A DNA stretch of 64,000 bases from JBHJGS01 sp050331575 (GCA_050331575.1 JBHJGS010000012.1:7832-71831); one strand, 5' to 3'; shown: positions 53,668-62,248, counted from the stretch's first letter. Numbers and translations: made by a program. Notes: a model not told the origin generated them from the letters alone.

Positions 53668-53676
53668 GCTTTGTTC
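53662..53676. promoter_or_regulatory. LexA box (GTTC-N7-GTTC) at imuA start
   Basis: The plus strand reads GTTCATGCTTTGTTC, an exact GTTC-N7-GTTC, the known alphaproteobacterial LexA operator. It covers positions -9 to +6 relative to the imuA ATG at 53667-53665. LexA bound here would block imuAB transcription until DNA damage. The AGGA ribosome site lies within or next to the same box. Confidence 0.85.
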
Positions 53677-53749
53677 CTATTGGCGAAAGGTCTCGGAGTC
53701 AAGCGACCCGGCGCAGGAACGCGGCTTATGTCGCAGCCGTTTCTGGACG

Positions 53750-54715
53750 ATGACTGACTCTTCGAATGTCAATCGACCGCGCGGCGCACCGGCGCGTTGG
53801 CCCTGGCAGATCCCCAGAAAAGGCTGGCGCGCGATCCTGGCGCGCATCTGGCGGCGCAATCTAGACAACAGCTTCGGCCTGATTGCCGCCGGCGTGGCCT
53901 TTTATGCCATGCTGTCGACCTTCCCGGCGATCACCGCCTTCGTTTCGCTATACGGCTATTTCGCGGATCCGGCCGCTGTGTCGAACCATGTCGCCCGGCT
54001 GCAGGATGTCATGCCGCCGGACAGTTGGAAGCTGATCGAAGATCAGATCCGGTCCGTCGGCGATGCTGCCCAAGGCAAGCTGGGCCTGGGGGCCCTGCTC
54101 AGTCTGCTGATAACCTTCTGGTTCAGTGGGGCGGGTCTGCGCGCGGTGGTTGATGCGCTCAATCATGTTTATCGCGAACAGGAAGACCGCGGCTTGATCG
54201 GCTCCAACCTGGTGGTGTTTGCCATGACGATCGCAGGGCTTTTGGTCGGGCTTTTGGCCCTGGCGGTGATCATCGCCTTGCCGGTTGTGCTCCGATATCT
54301 GCAATTGGCTGGAACCTTGCGCTGGGTTCTGGCTCTGGCGCCTTGGGGATTGTTGGTGCTGGTGATCATGTTTTCGATCAGTGCGCTTTACCGCTTCGGG
54401 CCCAGCCGGCGGGCGCCGAAAGTCTCCTGGATCTCCATGGGGGCCGTGTGCGCGACCATCCTCTGGCTTCTGATCTCCGTGGGCTTTTCTTACTATGTGG
54501 CGACCTTCGGGGCATATAACCGCGTCTACGGCACGGTCGGCGCCGTGGCCGCCCTGCTGATCTGGTTCTGGCTGAATTCTTATGTCGTGATCCTCGGCGG
54601 CGCGCTGAACGCGGAAATGGAGTTTCAAACCCGACGCGACACCACCGTGGGTGATCCCAAACCGATGGGGGAACGCGGCGCGTTTGTGGCCGATCACCTC
54701 CCTGGCGGGGGGTAA
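53750..54715 (+). CDS. YihY/virulence factor BrkB family membrane protein
   Basis: The 321-residue product has about six membrane helices and the family motifs: DNSFGLIAAGVAFYAMLSTFPA early, then WFSGAGLRAVVDALNHVY and YVATFGAYNRVYGTVGAVAA late, with a final SYVVILGGALNAEME. It was earlier annotated as ribonuclease BN in error. Function is unclear, possibly transport. I chose the ATG at 53750; a longer frame runs back into imuA. It diverges from imuA, and 22 bases of its 3' end overlap the next, convergent gene. Confidence 0.92.
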   Translation: MTDSSNVNRPRGAPARWPWQIPRKGWRAILARIWRRNLDNSFGLIAAGVAFYAMLSTFPAITAFVSLYGYFADPAAVSNHVARLQDVMPPDSWKLIEDQIRSVGDAAQGKLGLGALLSLLITFWFSGAGLRAVVDALNHVYREQEDRGLIGSNLVVFAMTIAGLLVGLLALAVIIALPVVLRYLQLAGTLRWVLALAPWGLLVLVIMFSISALYRFGPSRRAPKVSWISMGAVCATILWLLISVGFSYYVATFGAYNRVYGTVGAVAALLIWFWLNSYVVILGGALNAEMEFQTRRDTTVGDPKPMGERGAFVADHLPGGG

Positions 54716-55029
54716 GCAGGTGTCTGAAAGATCTTTTCTTTTTCGGCGGCTTCCTGCTCCTCGCGGATCACCACCAGGCGGCCTTCGGCATCCCGGCGCA
54801 GATGATCCGGCCCCACCGTCCGGACTTCGCCGTCGATGAAGGCAATCTCCAACTTGTTCTGACCAGGCAGATAGCGGCGAACCTCGCCCACCTGCATGGC
54901 GCCGAAATAGACCTGTTCGCCTTCTTGCTGTGTACTTAGTTCCACCAGCGGCTGGCTGTCGTCTTCTGCAACAGCTGAACAGCCGCCTAGCCCGGCGATC
55001 AGGATTAAGGTCTTCACCATCGTCTTCAT
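54694..55029 (-). CDS. Small lipoprotein of unknown function
   Basis: The 111-residue product has a lipoprotein signal with TLILIAGLGGCS (Cys at residue 17). The mature part has an acidic start, then GEQVYFGAMQVGEVRRYLPG and FIDGEVRTVGPDHLRRDAEG, which look like two SH3- or PRC-like strands, and a C-terminal helix with EEQEAAEKEKIF. I chose the ATG at 55029 for its signal; GGAAGG lies upstream. It overlaps the BrkB gene 3' end by 22 bases. No family recognised. Confidence 0.65.
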   Translation of the reverse strand: MKTMVKTLILIAGLGGCSAVAEDDSQPLVELSTQQEGEQVYFGAMQVGEVRRYLPGQNKLEIAFIDGEVRTVGPDHLRRDAEGRLVVIREEQEAAEKEKIFQTPAYPPPGR

Positions 55030-55416
55030 CAATGCGCCTTCCCGCCGTGGAGAGAAACGTCGCCGGTGGCAGCGGGCACCTTCAAAGGGGAGGGGGGCTG
55101 CAGGTGCCCGCTGCCGTCCGCCCGGCCTGTCCCTGAAGACAGTTGATCTGAACTGCCTGACCGCCGCTTCGCGTGCCATGGGCTTCGGCCAGCCGGATCT
55201 TGCTAACTCCTTGCCCGAAGCACTGGGGCCTTGTACCCAAAGTCAATCGACTGCTGATGGTGAACGCTGGGTCTGGCGGGTTGTTCCGGTCCGCTTTTGA
55301 GGCGGGGCAAAATGCCCGTCACTTCACGCAGGCGTGATCGCCGCCATCCCAAGCTTGGCCGTTAGACAGGATCATGCACTCTCGGTCTCGTTGTCCCATC
55401 GTCCGCTGGTTTGGCC
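55030..55416. other. Divergent intergenic region
   Basis: This 387-base gap separates the small lipoprotein from the AI-2E transporter gene. It contains a 14-base palindrome TCACGCAGGCGTGA at 55324-55337, a possible operator, and a small GGGC-AAAAT-GCCC hairpin near 55308. I find no gene, tRNA or riboswitch in it. Confidence 0.45.
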
Positions 55417-56535
55417 ATGCCGGCTGACCCCGCCCCACGGCTGATCCCGGATCGCGCCTCGCCGCCGCCGCGGCCCGCGCCCGGCGCGCCGGCGATGCTT
55501 TTGGCCGGCTATGTGGCGATTGGCATCTTTGTGCTGTTGGCCTTGGCAGCGCTGTCCTACAGCAGCGCCATTTCGGTGCCGATCACCGGCGCCTTGATCC
55601 TTGGCATCGCCCTGGCGCCCCTGGTGCGCTGGTTGGGCCGCAGCGCGTGGCTGCATGTTGTGAGTGCGCTGGGCCTGGTCTTCGGGCTCTTCCTTCTGTC
55701 CTTGGGCTTGCTGCTGATGGTGGCGGTCCCGGCGGTTGACCTCATCGAACAGATGCCCCGAGTGGGCCGGCTTTTGGAGGATCAATTAGAGGAAATCCGC
55801 GAGCCGATCCAGCGGCTGCAGCAGCAAACCGAGGATTTGGAGCAGATGGCCGATGTCGGCGGCGAGGCCGCGGCGCCGGCGGATCAGACCGAGGAGGTTA
55901 AACTGCAGAAGCCCTCATTGCTCGGCCGGACCCTGACCAATGTGCGGGCCTTTTCGAGCCAGTATTTCGTGATGCTGGGCCTGTTATTCTTTCTTCTGCT
56001 CGGCCGGGCGCAGCCACGCATGCCGGCCTTGCGCACGACCGCGCCGTTGCCGGTGCGCCACTGGGTGCGCTTCGTGACGACGTGCGAGCGCGACCTTTAC
56101 AGCTATCTGGTCACGGTCAGCCTCATTAATCTGGGTTTGGGCGCGATCCTGGGCATGGCGCTGTCTCTGTTCGGCATGGAGAATGCCTTGTTCTGGGCGC
56201 TGCTTGCGGCGGTGTTGAACTTTTTCCCGTTTGTCGGGCTGTTTGTGGGGGTCGCGCTCTTGACCATCGACAGCATCGCCACATTCGGCGATCTGGCGAT
56301 CGCGATCTGGCCGCCTTTGCTCTATCTGACGCTCAATCTGATCGAAGCCAATTTCGTGACGCCCGCCGTTCTGGGGCGCAATCTGACACTGAACCCGGCG
56401 CTGATTTTTGCCAGTGTGATTTTCTGGGGCTGGCTGTGGGGCATTCCCGGGGCATCGATGGCCGTGCCGATCTTGCTGGTGCTGAATGCCGCCCGGCGGA
56501 CCTTTCAATCCGCCGGACCAGAGTCCGCGGGATAG
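55417..56535 (+). CDS. AI-2E family transporter (PerM/TqsA-like)
   Basis: The product is a polytopic membrane protein of the AI-2E transporter superfamily (about eight helices). Typical motifs are ALILGIALAPLVRWLGRSAW, then FFLLLGRAQPR between domains, NLGLGAILGMALSLFGMEN and the conserved end FVTPAVLGRNLTLNPALIFA with WGWLWGIPGASMAVPILLVL. A charged, coiled segment lies at residues 110-170, as usual. Members transport autoinducer-2, or have other exchange roles; substrate is not clear. ATG at 55417; a TTG at 55411 is an alternative. Confidence 0.92.
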   Translation: MPADPAPRLIPDRASPPPRPAPGAPAMLLAGYVAIGIFVLLALAALSYSSAISVPITGALILGIALAPLVRWLGRSAWLHVVSALGLVFGLFLLSLGLLLMVAVPAVDLIEQMPRVGRLLEDQLEEIREPIQRLQQQTEDLEQMADVGGEAAAPADQTEEVKLQKPSLLGRTLTNVRAFSSQYFVMLGLLFFLLLGRAQPRMPALRTTAPLPVRHWVRFVTTCERDLYSYLVTVSLINLGLGAILGMALSLFGMENALFWALLAAVLNFFPFVGLFVGVALLTIDSIATFGDLAIAIWPPLLYLTLNLIEANFVTPAVLGRNLTLNPALIFASVIFWGWLWGIPGASMAVPILLVLNAARRTFQSAGPESAG

Positions 56536-56585
56536 CGGCCGCCAGGCAAGGCAGCCGGCAGCCCCCGATGCGTCAGGACAGTCGG

Positions 56586-56624
56586 AGGCATGATCCGATC
56601 AATCGCGATCGCGTTTGATCGGAT
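56586..56624. repeat. REP-like palindromic element, copy 3 (inverted)
   Basis: AGGCATGATCCGATCAATCG followed by CGATCGCGTTTGATCGGAT gives near-perfect arms. It is the reverse complement of copies 1 and 2, including the AGGCATG flank. It lies in the convergent gap between the AI-2E transporter and the PRC-barrel gene. Confidence 0.7.
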
Positions 56625-56633
56625 GTTGCTCGA

Positions 56634-56691
56634 GAGCCTTTTCCGATCAAACCGACTCCCTTCGAGAGTCGGTTTGGCCGAGAAAAGGCTC
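56634..56691. terminator. Long 58-base hairpin
   Basis: Left arm GAGCCTTTTCCGATCAAAC and right arm GTTTGGCCGAGAAAAGGCTC, extended by CGACTC/GAGTCG, surround a short CCTTC loop. Pairing is near complete with two small bulges. It follows REP copy 3 in the gap between two convergent genes and could act as a bidirectional terminator. The T/A runs inside the arms may help. Confidence 0.6.
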
Positions 56692-56767
56692 TATGAGTCA
56701 TAAGTTTAGAGTGTTGCTTCCGGCCTCACTGATCACCAAAGGTGAGCCAATGAGATAGGGCAGCGCT

Positions 56768-57895
56768 CTAGGATCCGCTGCTGGCGTCTGCTTCATAGAA
56801 GGCATCATTGCGGCCCTGCCAGGTTTGGTCGCCGACCCAGCTATAGTCACCGCTTTCGAACGAGGGCAATTGGCCCACCTTCTCTTCGCTCATGTCCAGA
56901 TACAGACGATCCAAGTCCGCGCCGACCCGGATACGGGTATAGGGCACGGCGATCTGCCGTTCGCCGACCATGCCCAAAAAGCCGCCATGGCCGATAATCA
57001 GATAGCCCGTGCGGTCTTGCCCGGCCAGAAGGATATCTTCCACTGAGCCCAGTTCGACCCGATCGAAATTGAAGACAGACATGTCGAGCAGCTGTTTCGC
57101 CCGCATCTTGCCAGTCATTTCGACCAATTGGGTTGTCTTGCCACGCATGGACTCCGCATCATCCTTCGGCATGGTCTTGGCGGCCGTGGCGCTTTTGCCA
57201 TCCGCCTTCGCCGTGCGGGTCCGCTGCGTCTGGTTTTGTTGGTCTTGGCTTTCGGCCGTGCGGCTTTTCTGTGATTGCTGATCCTGGCTGTCGGCTTGTT
57301 GGTCCGACCGGCTCTGGGTGTCGTCATCCTCCGCCTGGGCGGTGCGCTGTTGGCCTTTGTCATCCGCCTTGGCGGTGCGATCCGCGCTTTTGTCTTGCTT
57401 GGCGTCTTTGCTCTTCTGCTGCGCGGCGGCTGCACCGGCAGCGCCTCCGGCCCCGGCGGCGGCGGCCGTGCGGGTGGTGCCGCTGCCCTTGCCGTCCTTG
57501 TCAGACTGCTGCGTCTCCGCCTGCGCCATTTTCTGGGAGCGATCTTCCGCGATCTCCTTCAGCGAGGTCAGAACCGTCCGGCAGGCATCCTGGTGTTCAT
57601 ACCGCGCCAGAATATTGGCGGCATCGCGGAGCGTTTTCAGTTCGCTGCGCAGACCGGCCATCGCGCCGCTGTCCCGGCCCTCATGGCGCAGGAACTGTTG
57701 GTCGATCTGGTGCAGCCGCGTCCGGCAATCGGTGCCACCGTCGCTCTGGGACTTGGACTGTGACTCTGCTTGGGATTGGCCCGACCGGTCTTGCTGATTG
57801 GCTCGGTTGGTGCTTTGCGCGGCGACCGGCAGGGCCAAGGCTGTGGACAGCAGCAGCCCGGCCATCAACGCGGGGGCAGATTGGATCTTTGACAT
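56768..57895 (-). CDS. Secreted PRC-barrel protein with Gln/Ser/Lys low-complexity region
   Basis: The 375-residue product has a signal peptide ending PVAAQ, a Cys-bearing helical domain (GGTDCRTRLHQIDQQFLRHEG and the later HQDACRTVLTSLKEIAEDRS), then a long low-complexity stretch rich in Gln, Ser, Lys, Asp and Ala (about residues 120-240). The C-terminal PRC barrel has DRVELGSVEDILLAGQDRTG and GMVGERQIAVPYTRIRVGAD. PRC barrels often bind small molecules or proteins. It follows a CsbD gene by 15 bases, a link typical of envelope stress genes in alphaproteobacteria. Confidence 0.8.
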   Translation of the reverse strand: MSKIQSAPALMAGLLLSTALALPVAAQSTNRANQQDRSGQSQAESQSKSQSDGGTDCRTRLHQIDQQFLRHEGRDSGAMAGLRSELKTLRDAANILARYEHQDACRTVLTSLKEIAEDRSQKMAQAETQQSDKDGKGSGTTRTAAAAGAGGAAGAAAAQQKSKDAKQDKSADRTAKADDKGQQRTAQAEDDDTQSRSDQQADSQDQQSQKSRTAESQDQQNQTQRTRTAKADGKSATAAKTMPKDDAESMRGKTTQLVEMTGKMRAKQLLDMSVFNFDRVELGSVEDILLAGQDRTGYLIIGHGGFLGMVGERQIAVPYTRIRVGADLDRLYLDMSEEKVGQLPSFESGDYSWVGDQTWQGRNDAFYEADASSGS

Positions 57896-57910
57896 AGTGA
57901 TCTCCTGTGC

Positions 57911-58111
57911 TCAGTGTTGACGTTGCATCCACTCATCGACTTGGCGATGCGCTTCTTCTTTGGTGACGCCGTATGACTCCTGGATCTGGCCCTCCAGCTG
58001 ATCGCGATCGCCTTCCATGCGCATCAGTTCGTCATCGCTGAGCTTGCCCCATTGCTGTTTGGCCTTGCCTTGGAATTGTTTCCAATTCCCTTGAATTTGA
58101 TCCCAGTTCAT
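57911..58111 (-). CDS. CsbD family stress-response protein
   Basis: CsbD proteins are small, abundant in general stress and of unknown activity. The 66-residue product shows the family core: MNWDQIQGNWKQFQGKAKQQ, then WGKLSDDELMRMEGDRDQLE and GQIQESYGVTKEEAHRQVDE. The start is firm and has AGAGATTAAT before it. It leads an operon with the PRC-barrel gene, which supports a shared stress regulon (often EcfG-controlled), though no clear EcfG promoter was found. Confidence 0.93.
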   Translation of the reverse strand: MNWDQIQGNWKQFQGKAKQQWGKLSDDELMRMEGDRDQLEGQIQESYGVTKEEAHRQVDEWMQRQH

Positions 58112-58430
58112 TAATCTCTCCCGAAGCCTGGATGTTCCGCTGGAACAAACTCCGCATGCCGGGTGACGGTTCCCGGTTGGGCCCGCGATGGCTGCTTTTT
58201 ATGGGCTTTGGCGCGGCAACCCCGCCAAACATCTGGCAAATATCGGCGCAAAAATGATAGGCTGCTGGTCAGAAACTTCGAGAAACGGGGAGAAGCGGGG
58301 AGAAACGAAGTGGCTTGCACGATATTCGGCGCGGTGGCGCCCAATGATCCCGATGTGCTGCAAATCCTGAATGATTGGCGAACGTCTTGCCGCGCGGCTG
58401 GGAAATTTCCGCGCGCGGCATCTGTGGCGG
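58112..58430. other. Divergent intergenic region with 10-bp repeats
   Basis: This gap of 319 bases carries the CsbD promoter and four degenerate 10-base repeats at 58271-58310 (AGAAACTTCG, AGAAACGGGG, AGAAGCGGGG, AGAAACGAAG). The spacing equals one DNA turn, so one face could be recognised by a protein. Open frames in it do not look like genes. Confidence 0.45.
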
Positions 58431-58661
58431 ATGATCACATTATATTGCTGTGATGGCCCCTCCGATCCTTTGCCGTCGGCCGTGGCGATTGACATAGCCG
58501 ATCTGGCGGAGCTGACCGGCGAGCGCCTGGATGTCAGCTTGAGCGACCGGGCTTTGGGCACATTGATGGCCGGCGGGGCGCTTGGCCTGCCCGACGATGC
58601 CGGCCAGATCCGCCTGATCGGCTGCCCGAAACATGTGGTTCCTTCTGAAGAGGACCCTTAA
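58431..58661 (+). CDS. Small hypothetical protein
   Basis: The 76-residue product starts MITLYCCDGPSDPLPSAV and has IDIADLAELTGERLDVSLSD and IRLIGCPKHVVPSEEDP, which looks like a small alpha/beta domain with three cysteines. TGGCGG before the ATG is a weak ribosome site. No family is recognised. It converges on the zincin gene. It may be genuine, but codon statistics were not computed. Confidence 0.4.
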   Translation: MITLYCCDGPSDPLPSAVAIDIADLAELTGERLDVSLSDRALGTLMAGGALGLPDDAGQIRLIGCPKHVVPSEEDP

Positions 58662-58719
58662 GATCGGCCTGGCGCGCAAACGCCGGCTCGCCATCGTGCA
58701 GCGGGCTGGCGAGCCGGCG

Positions 58720-59142
58720 CTAAGCCTCTCCCGCAGCGGCCTCGATCGCGTCCATATCGGCGTCGGACAGGCCGAAATGATGGCCGATCTCGTGCACCAG
58801 CACATGAGTGAGGATCGCCCCCAATTCATCCTCGCCCGCACACCAATAATCCAGGATCGGCCGGCGATACAGGAAGATGCGGTCGGGCAGGGCGCCGCTG
58901 TCCCACACCGATTTCTGGTCCAGGCTGACGCCGTGATACAGGCCCAGAAGGTCGAACGGGCTGTCCAGGCCCATGTCCCGGCACAGCGCCTCGTCGGGAA
59001 AATCCCGGATCTCGAAGATGATCGCGCCCAGATGCTGCCGGAAGGTCTCGGGCAGCCGCGCAAAGGCCGCCTCAGCCAGGGCAGCCAGATCATCCGGCGA
59101 GGGCGCGGACGTTTCAGACCAGCGGGTAACGGGATCACTCAT
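58720..59142 (-). CDS. Metallopeptidase family protein (zincin, DUF1025-like)
   Basis: The 140-residue product belongs to a small, single-domain zincin family common in alphaproteobacteria. The zinc site HEIGHHFGLSDADMD lies at the C-terminus, with VLVHEIGHHFG matching HExxHxxG. The N-terminal half has IFEIRDFPDEALCRDMGLDS and LLGLYHGVSLDQKSVWDSGA, typical of the family. I chose ATG at 59142; a start at 59178 would add twelve residues. Its natural substrate is not known. Confidence 0.9.
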   Translation of the reverse strand: MSDPVTRWSETSAPSPDDLAALAEAAFARLPETFRQHLGAIIFEIRDFPDEALCRDMGLDSPFDLLGLYHGVSLDQKSVWDSGALPDRIFLYRRPILDYWCAGEDELGAILTHVLVHEIGHHFGLSDADMDAIEAAAGEA

Positions 59143-59267
59143 GAGGTCGGGCTTGGCGCGGCGCGGGGCGGCCGTCAAGGCTGTGGCGCTGTCCTGCCGT
59201 CGTTTTACCGGTTAAGCGTTTAGGGACTCTGATGTTGCCCCGCTATTGTGGGCCGGCTCTCCTGGCG

Positions 59268-59715
59268 TTAGGAGAACAGGGTCCAGCTGGTGCCGTTCAG
59301 CGTGTAAAGCAGATGCTTGCGGCCGACCGAGAGCATCAGACCGTCCTTCTGATGCAGGAAGCCGGCGGTGAGTGCGTCGACGCCGACCTCGACGCGGACC
59401 AGCCGGTCGCCCGCCTCCAGCCGGTACAGCGCATCGTCTGTGGCAAACCAGACCTGCCCCTGAAGGCTTTCGACCGCCCAGATTTCGTCTTCCACATCAA
59501 TCTGGTCGATCACCCGCCAAGCCATGCCCCGGCCTTCCACGATCGTGCCACGGGCGCCGGCGGCGATGATCCGTCCGTCATCCAGCCAGCGCACACAGTT
59601 CAGCATGACATTGGTCGGGCTGTCGACCGACTGCCAGCCGGCGCCCTGGCGCAGCCAGATCTCGCCATGCCAGCCGACGGCGACCAGTGCGTCCGCTGCG
59701 CGCCCATCGATCGCA
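59268..59715 (-). pseudogene. Beta-propeller-like protein, 5'-truncated by IS21 insertion
   Basis: The frame runs from the IS21 border to a TAA and codes about 148 residues with no start codon at the upstream end. Motifs VAVGWHGEIWLRQGAGWQSV, VRWLDDGRIIAAGARGTIVE and ESLQGQVWFATDDALYRLEA recur about every 40-45 residues, like blades of a YCF48- or WD-like propeller. An in-frame TGA appears exactly at the IS end. The N-terminal part is missing, and the sequence beyond the IS on the other side is a different gene. Confidence 0.75.
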
Positions 59716-59908
59716 TGTCAATCGGCATTGAATCTTGACCCGGTATCGGCGTGCAAAATTGCCCCCCCTTTGGGCTGGGCAGAGGTTGTCCCGGTAGTCC
59801 ATGGGAGGGCCCCGCCCGGCGGCGTGTAGCGCTTTGCGTTACGCGTAGCGACGCCGGGTGGGAGGGACCTGTGGAGCCACCGGGTCAACCGGGCAGCGGT
59901 GTTGCGGA

Positions 59909-60637
59909 TCAGGCGCGGTTCTTGAAGCGCCAACTTTCATTGCCGGTCTCGATGATCTCGCAGTGATGGGTCAGCCGGTCGAGCAGTGCCGTGGTCATCT
60001 TCGCGTCGCCGAAGACGGAAGGCCATTGGCCGAACGCCAGGTTGGTGGTGACGATGATCGAGGTGCGCTCGTAAAGCTTGCTGATCAAGTGGAACAGAAG
60101 CTGGCCGCCGGTCTGGGCGAAGGGGAGATAGCCCAGTTCATCCAGGATCAGGAAGTCGAGACGGGAGATCAGATCGGCGGTGCGACCCTGCCGTTCGGCG
60201 CGGGCCTCGGCATCGAGCTTGTTGACCAGGTCGACAACGTTGAAGAAGCGCCCGCGGCGGCCGGCACGGATGCAGGCGCGGGCGATGCTGACAGCGAGAT
60301 GGGTCTTGCCGGTCCCGGTTCCGCCGATCAGGACGACATTACGCTGATGATCAAGGAAGTCGCTGGCCGCCAGATCGCGGACCAGCGTCTCGTTGACATC
60401 GGCTGTCTCGAAGTCGAACGCCTCCAGATCCTTGGCCAGCGGCAGCCGGGCGATGGTCATCTGATATTTGATCGACCGCGCCTGTTTCTCGGAGATCTCG
60501 GCCGTCAGCAGATCGCCGATGATCTGCTGCGGTTCATGCTGGCGTTTGACGGCGGTGGTGAGGATCTCGTCATAGGCCGTCCTCATGCCGTAGAGCTTCA
60601 GTTTGCCCATGGCGTCCAGCACTTGTGATCGTTCCAT
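59909..60637 (-). CDS. istB: IS21-family helper ATPase IstB
   Basis: IstB is the AAA+ ATPase that helps the IstA transposase choose targets. The 242-residue product has Walker A LIGGTGTGKTHLAVSIARAC, Walker B FLILDELGYLPF and the IstB signature GDAKMTTALLDRLTHHCEII. The ATG at 60637 has AGGAGAG nearby and lies 68 bases inside the end of istA in another frame. Confidence 0.97.
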   Translation of the reverse strand: MERSQVLDAMGKLKLYGMRTAYDEILTTAVKRQHEPQQIIGDLLTAEISEKQARSIKYQMTIARLPLAKDLEAFDFETADVNETLVRDLAASDFLDHQRNVVLIGGTGTGKTHLAVSIARACIRAGRRGRFFNVVDLVNKLDAEARAERQGRTADLISRLDFLILDELGYLPFAQTGGQLLFHLISKLYERTSIIVTTNLAFGQWPSVFGDAKMTTALLDRLTHHCEIIETGNESWRFKNRA

Positions 60638-62135
60638 TGCTTGCTCTCCTCAGGCTGTCATAGCGGTCGCAGTCGGCCGCTGGCTCGCGGGCCAGCTGCA
60701 GCGCATCCGGGGTGGTGATAGTCAGGGGCGGCGGGGGGTCGCGATGGCGGGCCAGAATGTTCAGCACCACACCGGCGGAATGGACCTTGTCGGATAAGGC
60801 TTCGGCGCATGCCGCCTCGACGGCCTCGAGCCCATCGCTGAGGATCGCGGCGAGAATTTCCACCATCTGCCGGTCGCCGCCAGGCTGGCGTTCCAATTTG
60901 TCCTGGACACGCCGCAGAGCGGTTGGCAGGTCCCAGTCCTTGAACGGCGCACCATTGCGCAAGGCGCCGGGTTTGCGCGCCAGAACCGGCAGATAATGCA
61001 GCGGGTCGTAGACGGTGTTACCGCGCCCAAAGTCCCGGGCGTGGCGGCCGACGATCTTGCCGTCCTGCCAGCATTCCAGACGATCGGCATAGGCGCGGAT
61101 CTCAACCGGCCGCCCAACGGCACGGGCATCGACCGAGTAGCGGTTCTTGTCAAAGCGGATCAGGCAGGTCTTGGAGACCGACGCCGGAACGCTATGGAAG
61201 CCGTCGAACGGACCGACATAGGGGATCAGGCTTGACCGCTCGACCTGGAACATCTCCCAGATGGTCTTGTCCGCAACGTCGGGGTGTCGGTTCGCTGTGG
61301 CGTAGGCGACGCATCGGTCCGCGAGCCAGCCATTCAGTTCCTCGCAGGATTTGAACTTCGGGCGCGGCACGAAGAACCGCCGCCGCAGCACGCCCACCTG
61401 GTTCTCGACCTGTCCTTTCTCCCAGCCCGATGCCGGGGCGCAGGCAACAGGTTCGACGAGATAGTGCCCGCACATCTGCGCAAAGCGGCGATTGTAGCTG
61501 CGCTCCTTGCCGACGAATATCGCATCGACCGCGGTCTTCATATTGTCATAGATGCCCCGCGCGCAGGCCCCGCCGAAGAAGGCAAAGGCTTTGTCATGCG
61601 CGTCGAACACCATCTCCTGCGTCTCGCGTGGATAGGCCCGTACAAACGGCATCCGGCTGTGGCAGAGCCGGACATGGGCGACCTTGATGGTCACCGTTAC
61701 GCCGTCGAGGATGACCACCTCATGGCTCCAGTCGAACTGATAGGCCTCACCCGGATCGAAGCGCAGCGGCACATAGGCTCCGGCCGACGCTTCCCGGGTC
61801 CTCTTCGACCAGCCGGCAGCATAGCGCCGAACCGCATCATAACCGCCGTCATAGCCGCGGCTGCGCAGCTCTTCATAAATCCGCACCAGCGTCAGACGCT
61901 CGCGCTTGGCCCGTCGCGCATTCTCCGCCAGCATCGCGTCCAGATCCGACCGCCAGGGATCAATCTTCGGGCGGGGCTGGGTCGACCGGTCATAGCTGAA
62001 CGCGGTCGACCCGGAGCGAAGGACCTTGCGGACCCTATTGCGAGAAACGTGGAGCTCGCGGCAGATCTGCCTGATCGACCGGCCCTCAACAAAATGCAAT
62101 CGCCGGATCTGCGAGATCGTCTCCACAACCAACAT
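60570..62135 (-). CDS. istA: IS21-family transposase IstA
   Basis: IstA is the DDE transposase. The 521-residue product has an N-terminal helix-turn-helix (RSIRQICRELHVSRNRVRKV), the catalytic Asp in YQFDWSHEVVILDGV, the second in RGIYDNMKTAVDAIFVG and the Glu in GWEKGQVENQVGVLRRRF. All three catalytic residues are intact, so the element may be active. The C-terminal IstA Mu-C-like region continues to residue 521. Confidence 0.97.
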   Translation of the reverse strand: MLVVETISQIRRLHFVEGRSIRQICRELHVSRNRVRKVLRSGSTAFSYDRSTQPRPKIDPWRSDLDAMLAENARRAKRERLTLVRIYEELRSRGYDGGYDAVRRYAAGWSKRTREASAGAYVPLRFDPGEAYQFDWSHEVVILDGVTVTIKVAHVRLCHSRMPFVRAYPRETQEMVFDAHDKAFAFFGGACARGIYDNMKTAVDAIFVGKERSYNRRFAQMCGHYLVEPVACAPASGWEKGQVENQVGVLRRRFFVPRPKFKSCEELNGWLADRCVAYATANRHPDVADKTIWEMFQVERSSLIPYVGPFDGFHSVPASVSKTCLIRFDKNRYSVDARAVGRPVEIRAYADRLECWQDGKIVGRHARDFGRGNTVYDPLHYLPVLARKPGALRNGAPFKDWDLPTALRRVQDKLERQPGGDRQMVEILAAILSDGLEAVEAACAEALSDKVHSAGVVLNILARHRDPPPPLTITTPDALQLAREPAADCDRYDSLRRASNGTITSAGRHGQTEALRHEDGL

Positions 62136-62248
62136 CCCCTGAACGCTCCCTCTTCAATTTGAGGAAGCTTCTAAGCAGAAATATCAGAGGGTCAGTTTTG
62201 GACGCCGATTACCCCGATATCAGGGTCAATATTCCATGCCGATCCACA

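Larger units (their letters stand above)
59716..62248. mobile_element. IS21-family insertion sequence, 2533 bp
   Basis: The element carries istA and istB on the minus strand. Both ends start TGT and continue with ATCGGCAT, GAAT and TTGACCC, in opposite orientation: left 59716-59741, right 62223-62248. A second internal repeat (ATCGGCGTGCAAAATTG left, ATCGGCGTCCAAAACTG right) lies just inside each end, as in IS21 multiple terminal repeats. The spacing between the two repeats is about 11 bases longer at the right end. The flanks (TCGCA left, TTGGT right) are not a target duplication. Confidence 0.9.

Noticed and set aside
55180..55416. tRNA or riboswitch in the gap before the AI-2E transporter
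   Set aside because: No cloverleaf, anticodon arm or known riboswitch core could be found, only small palindromes.
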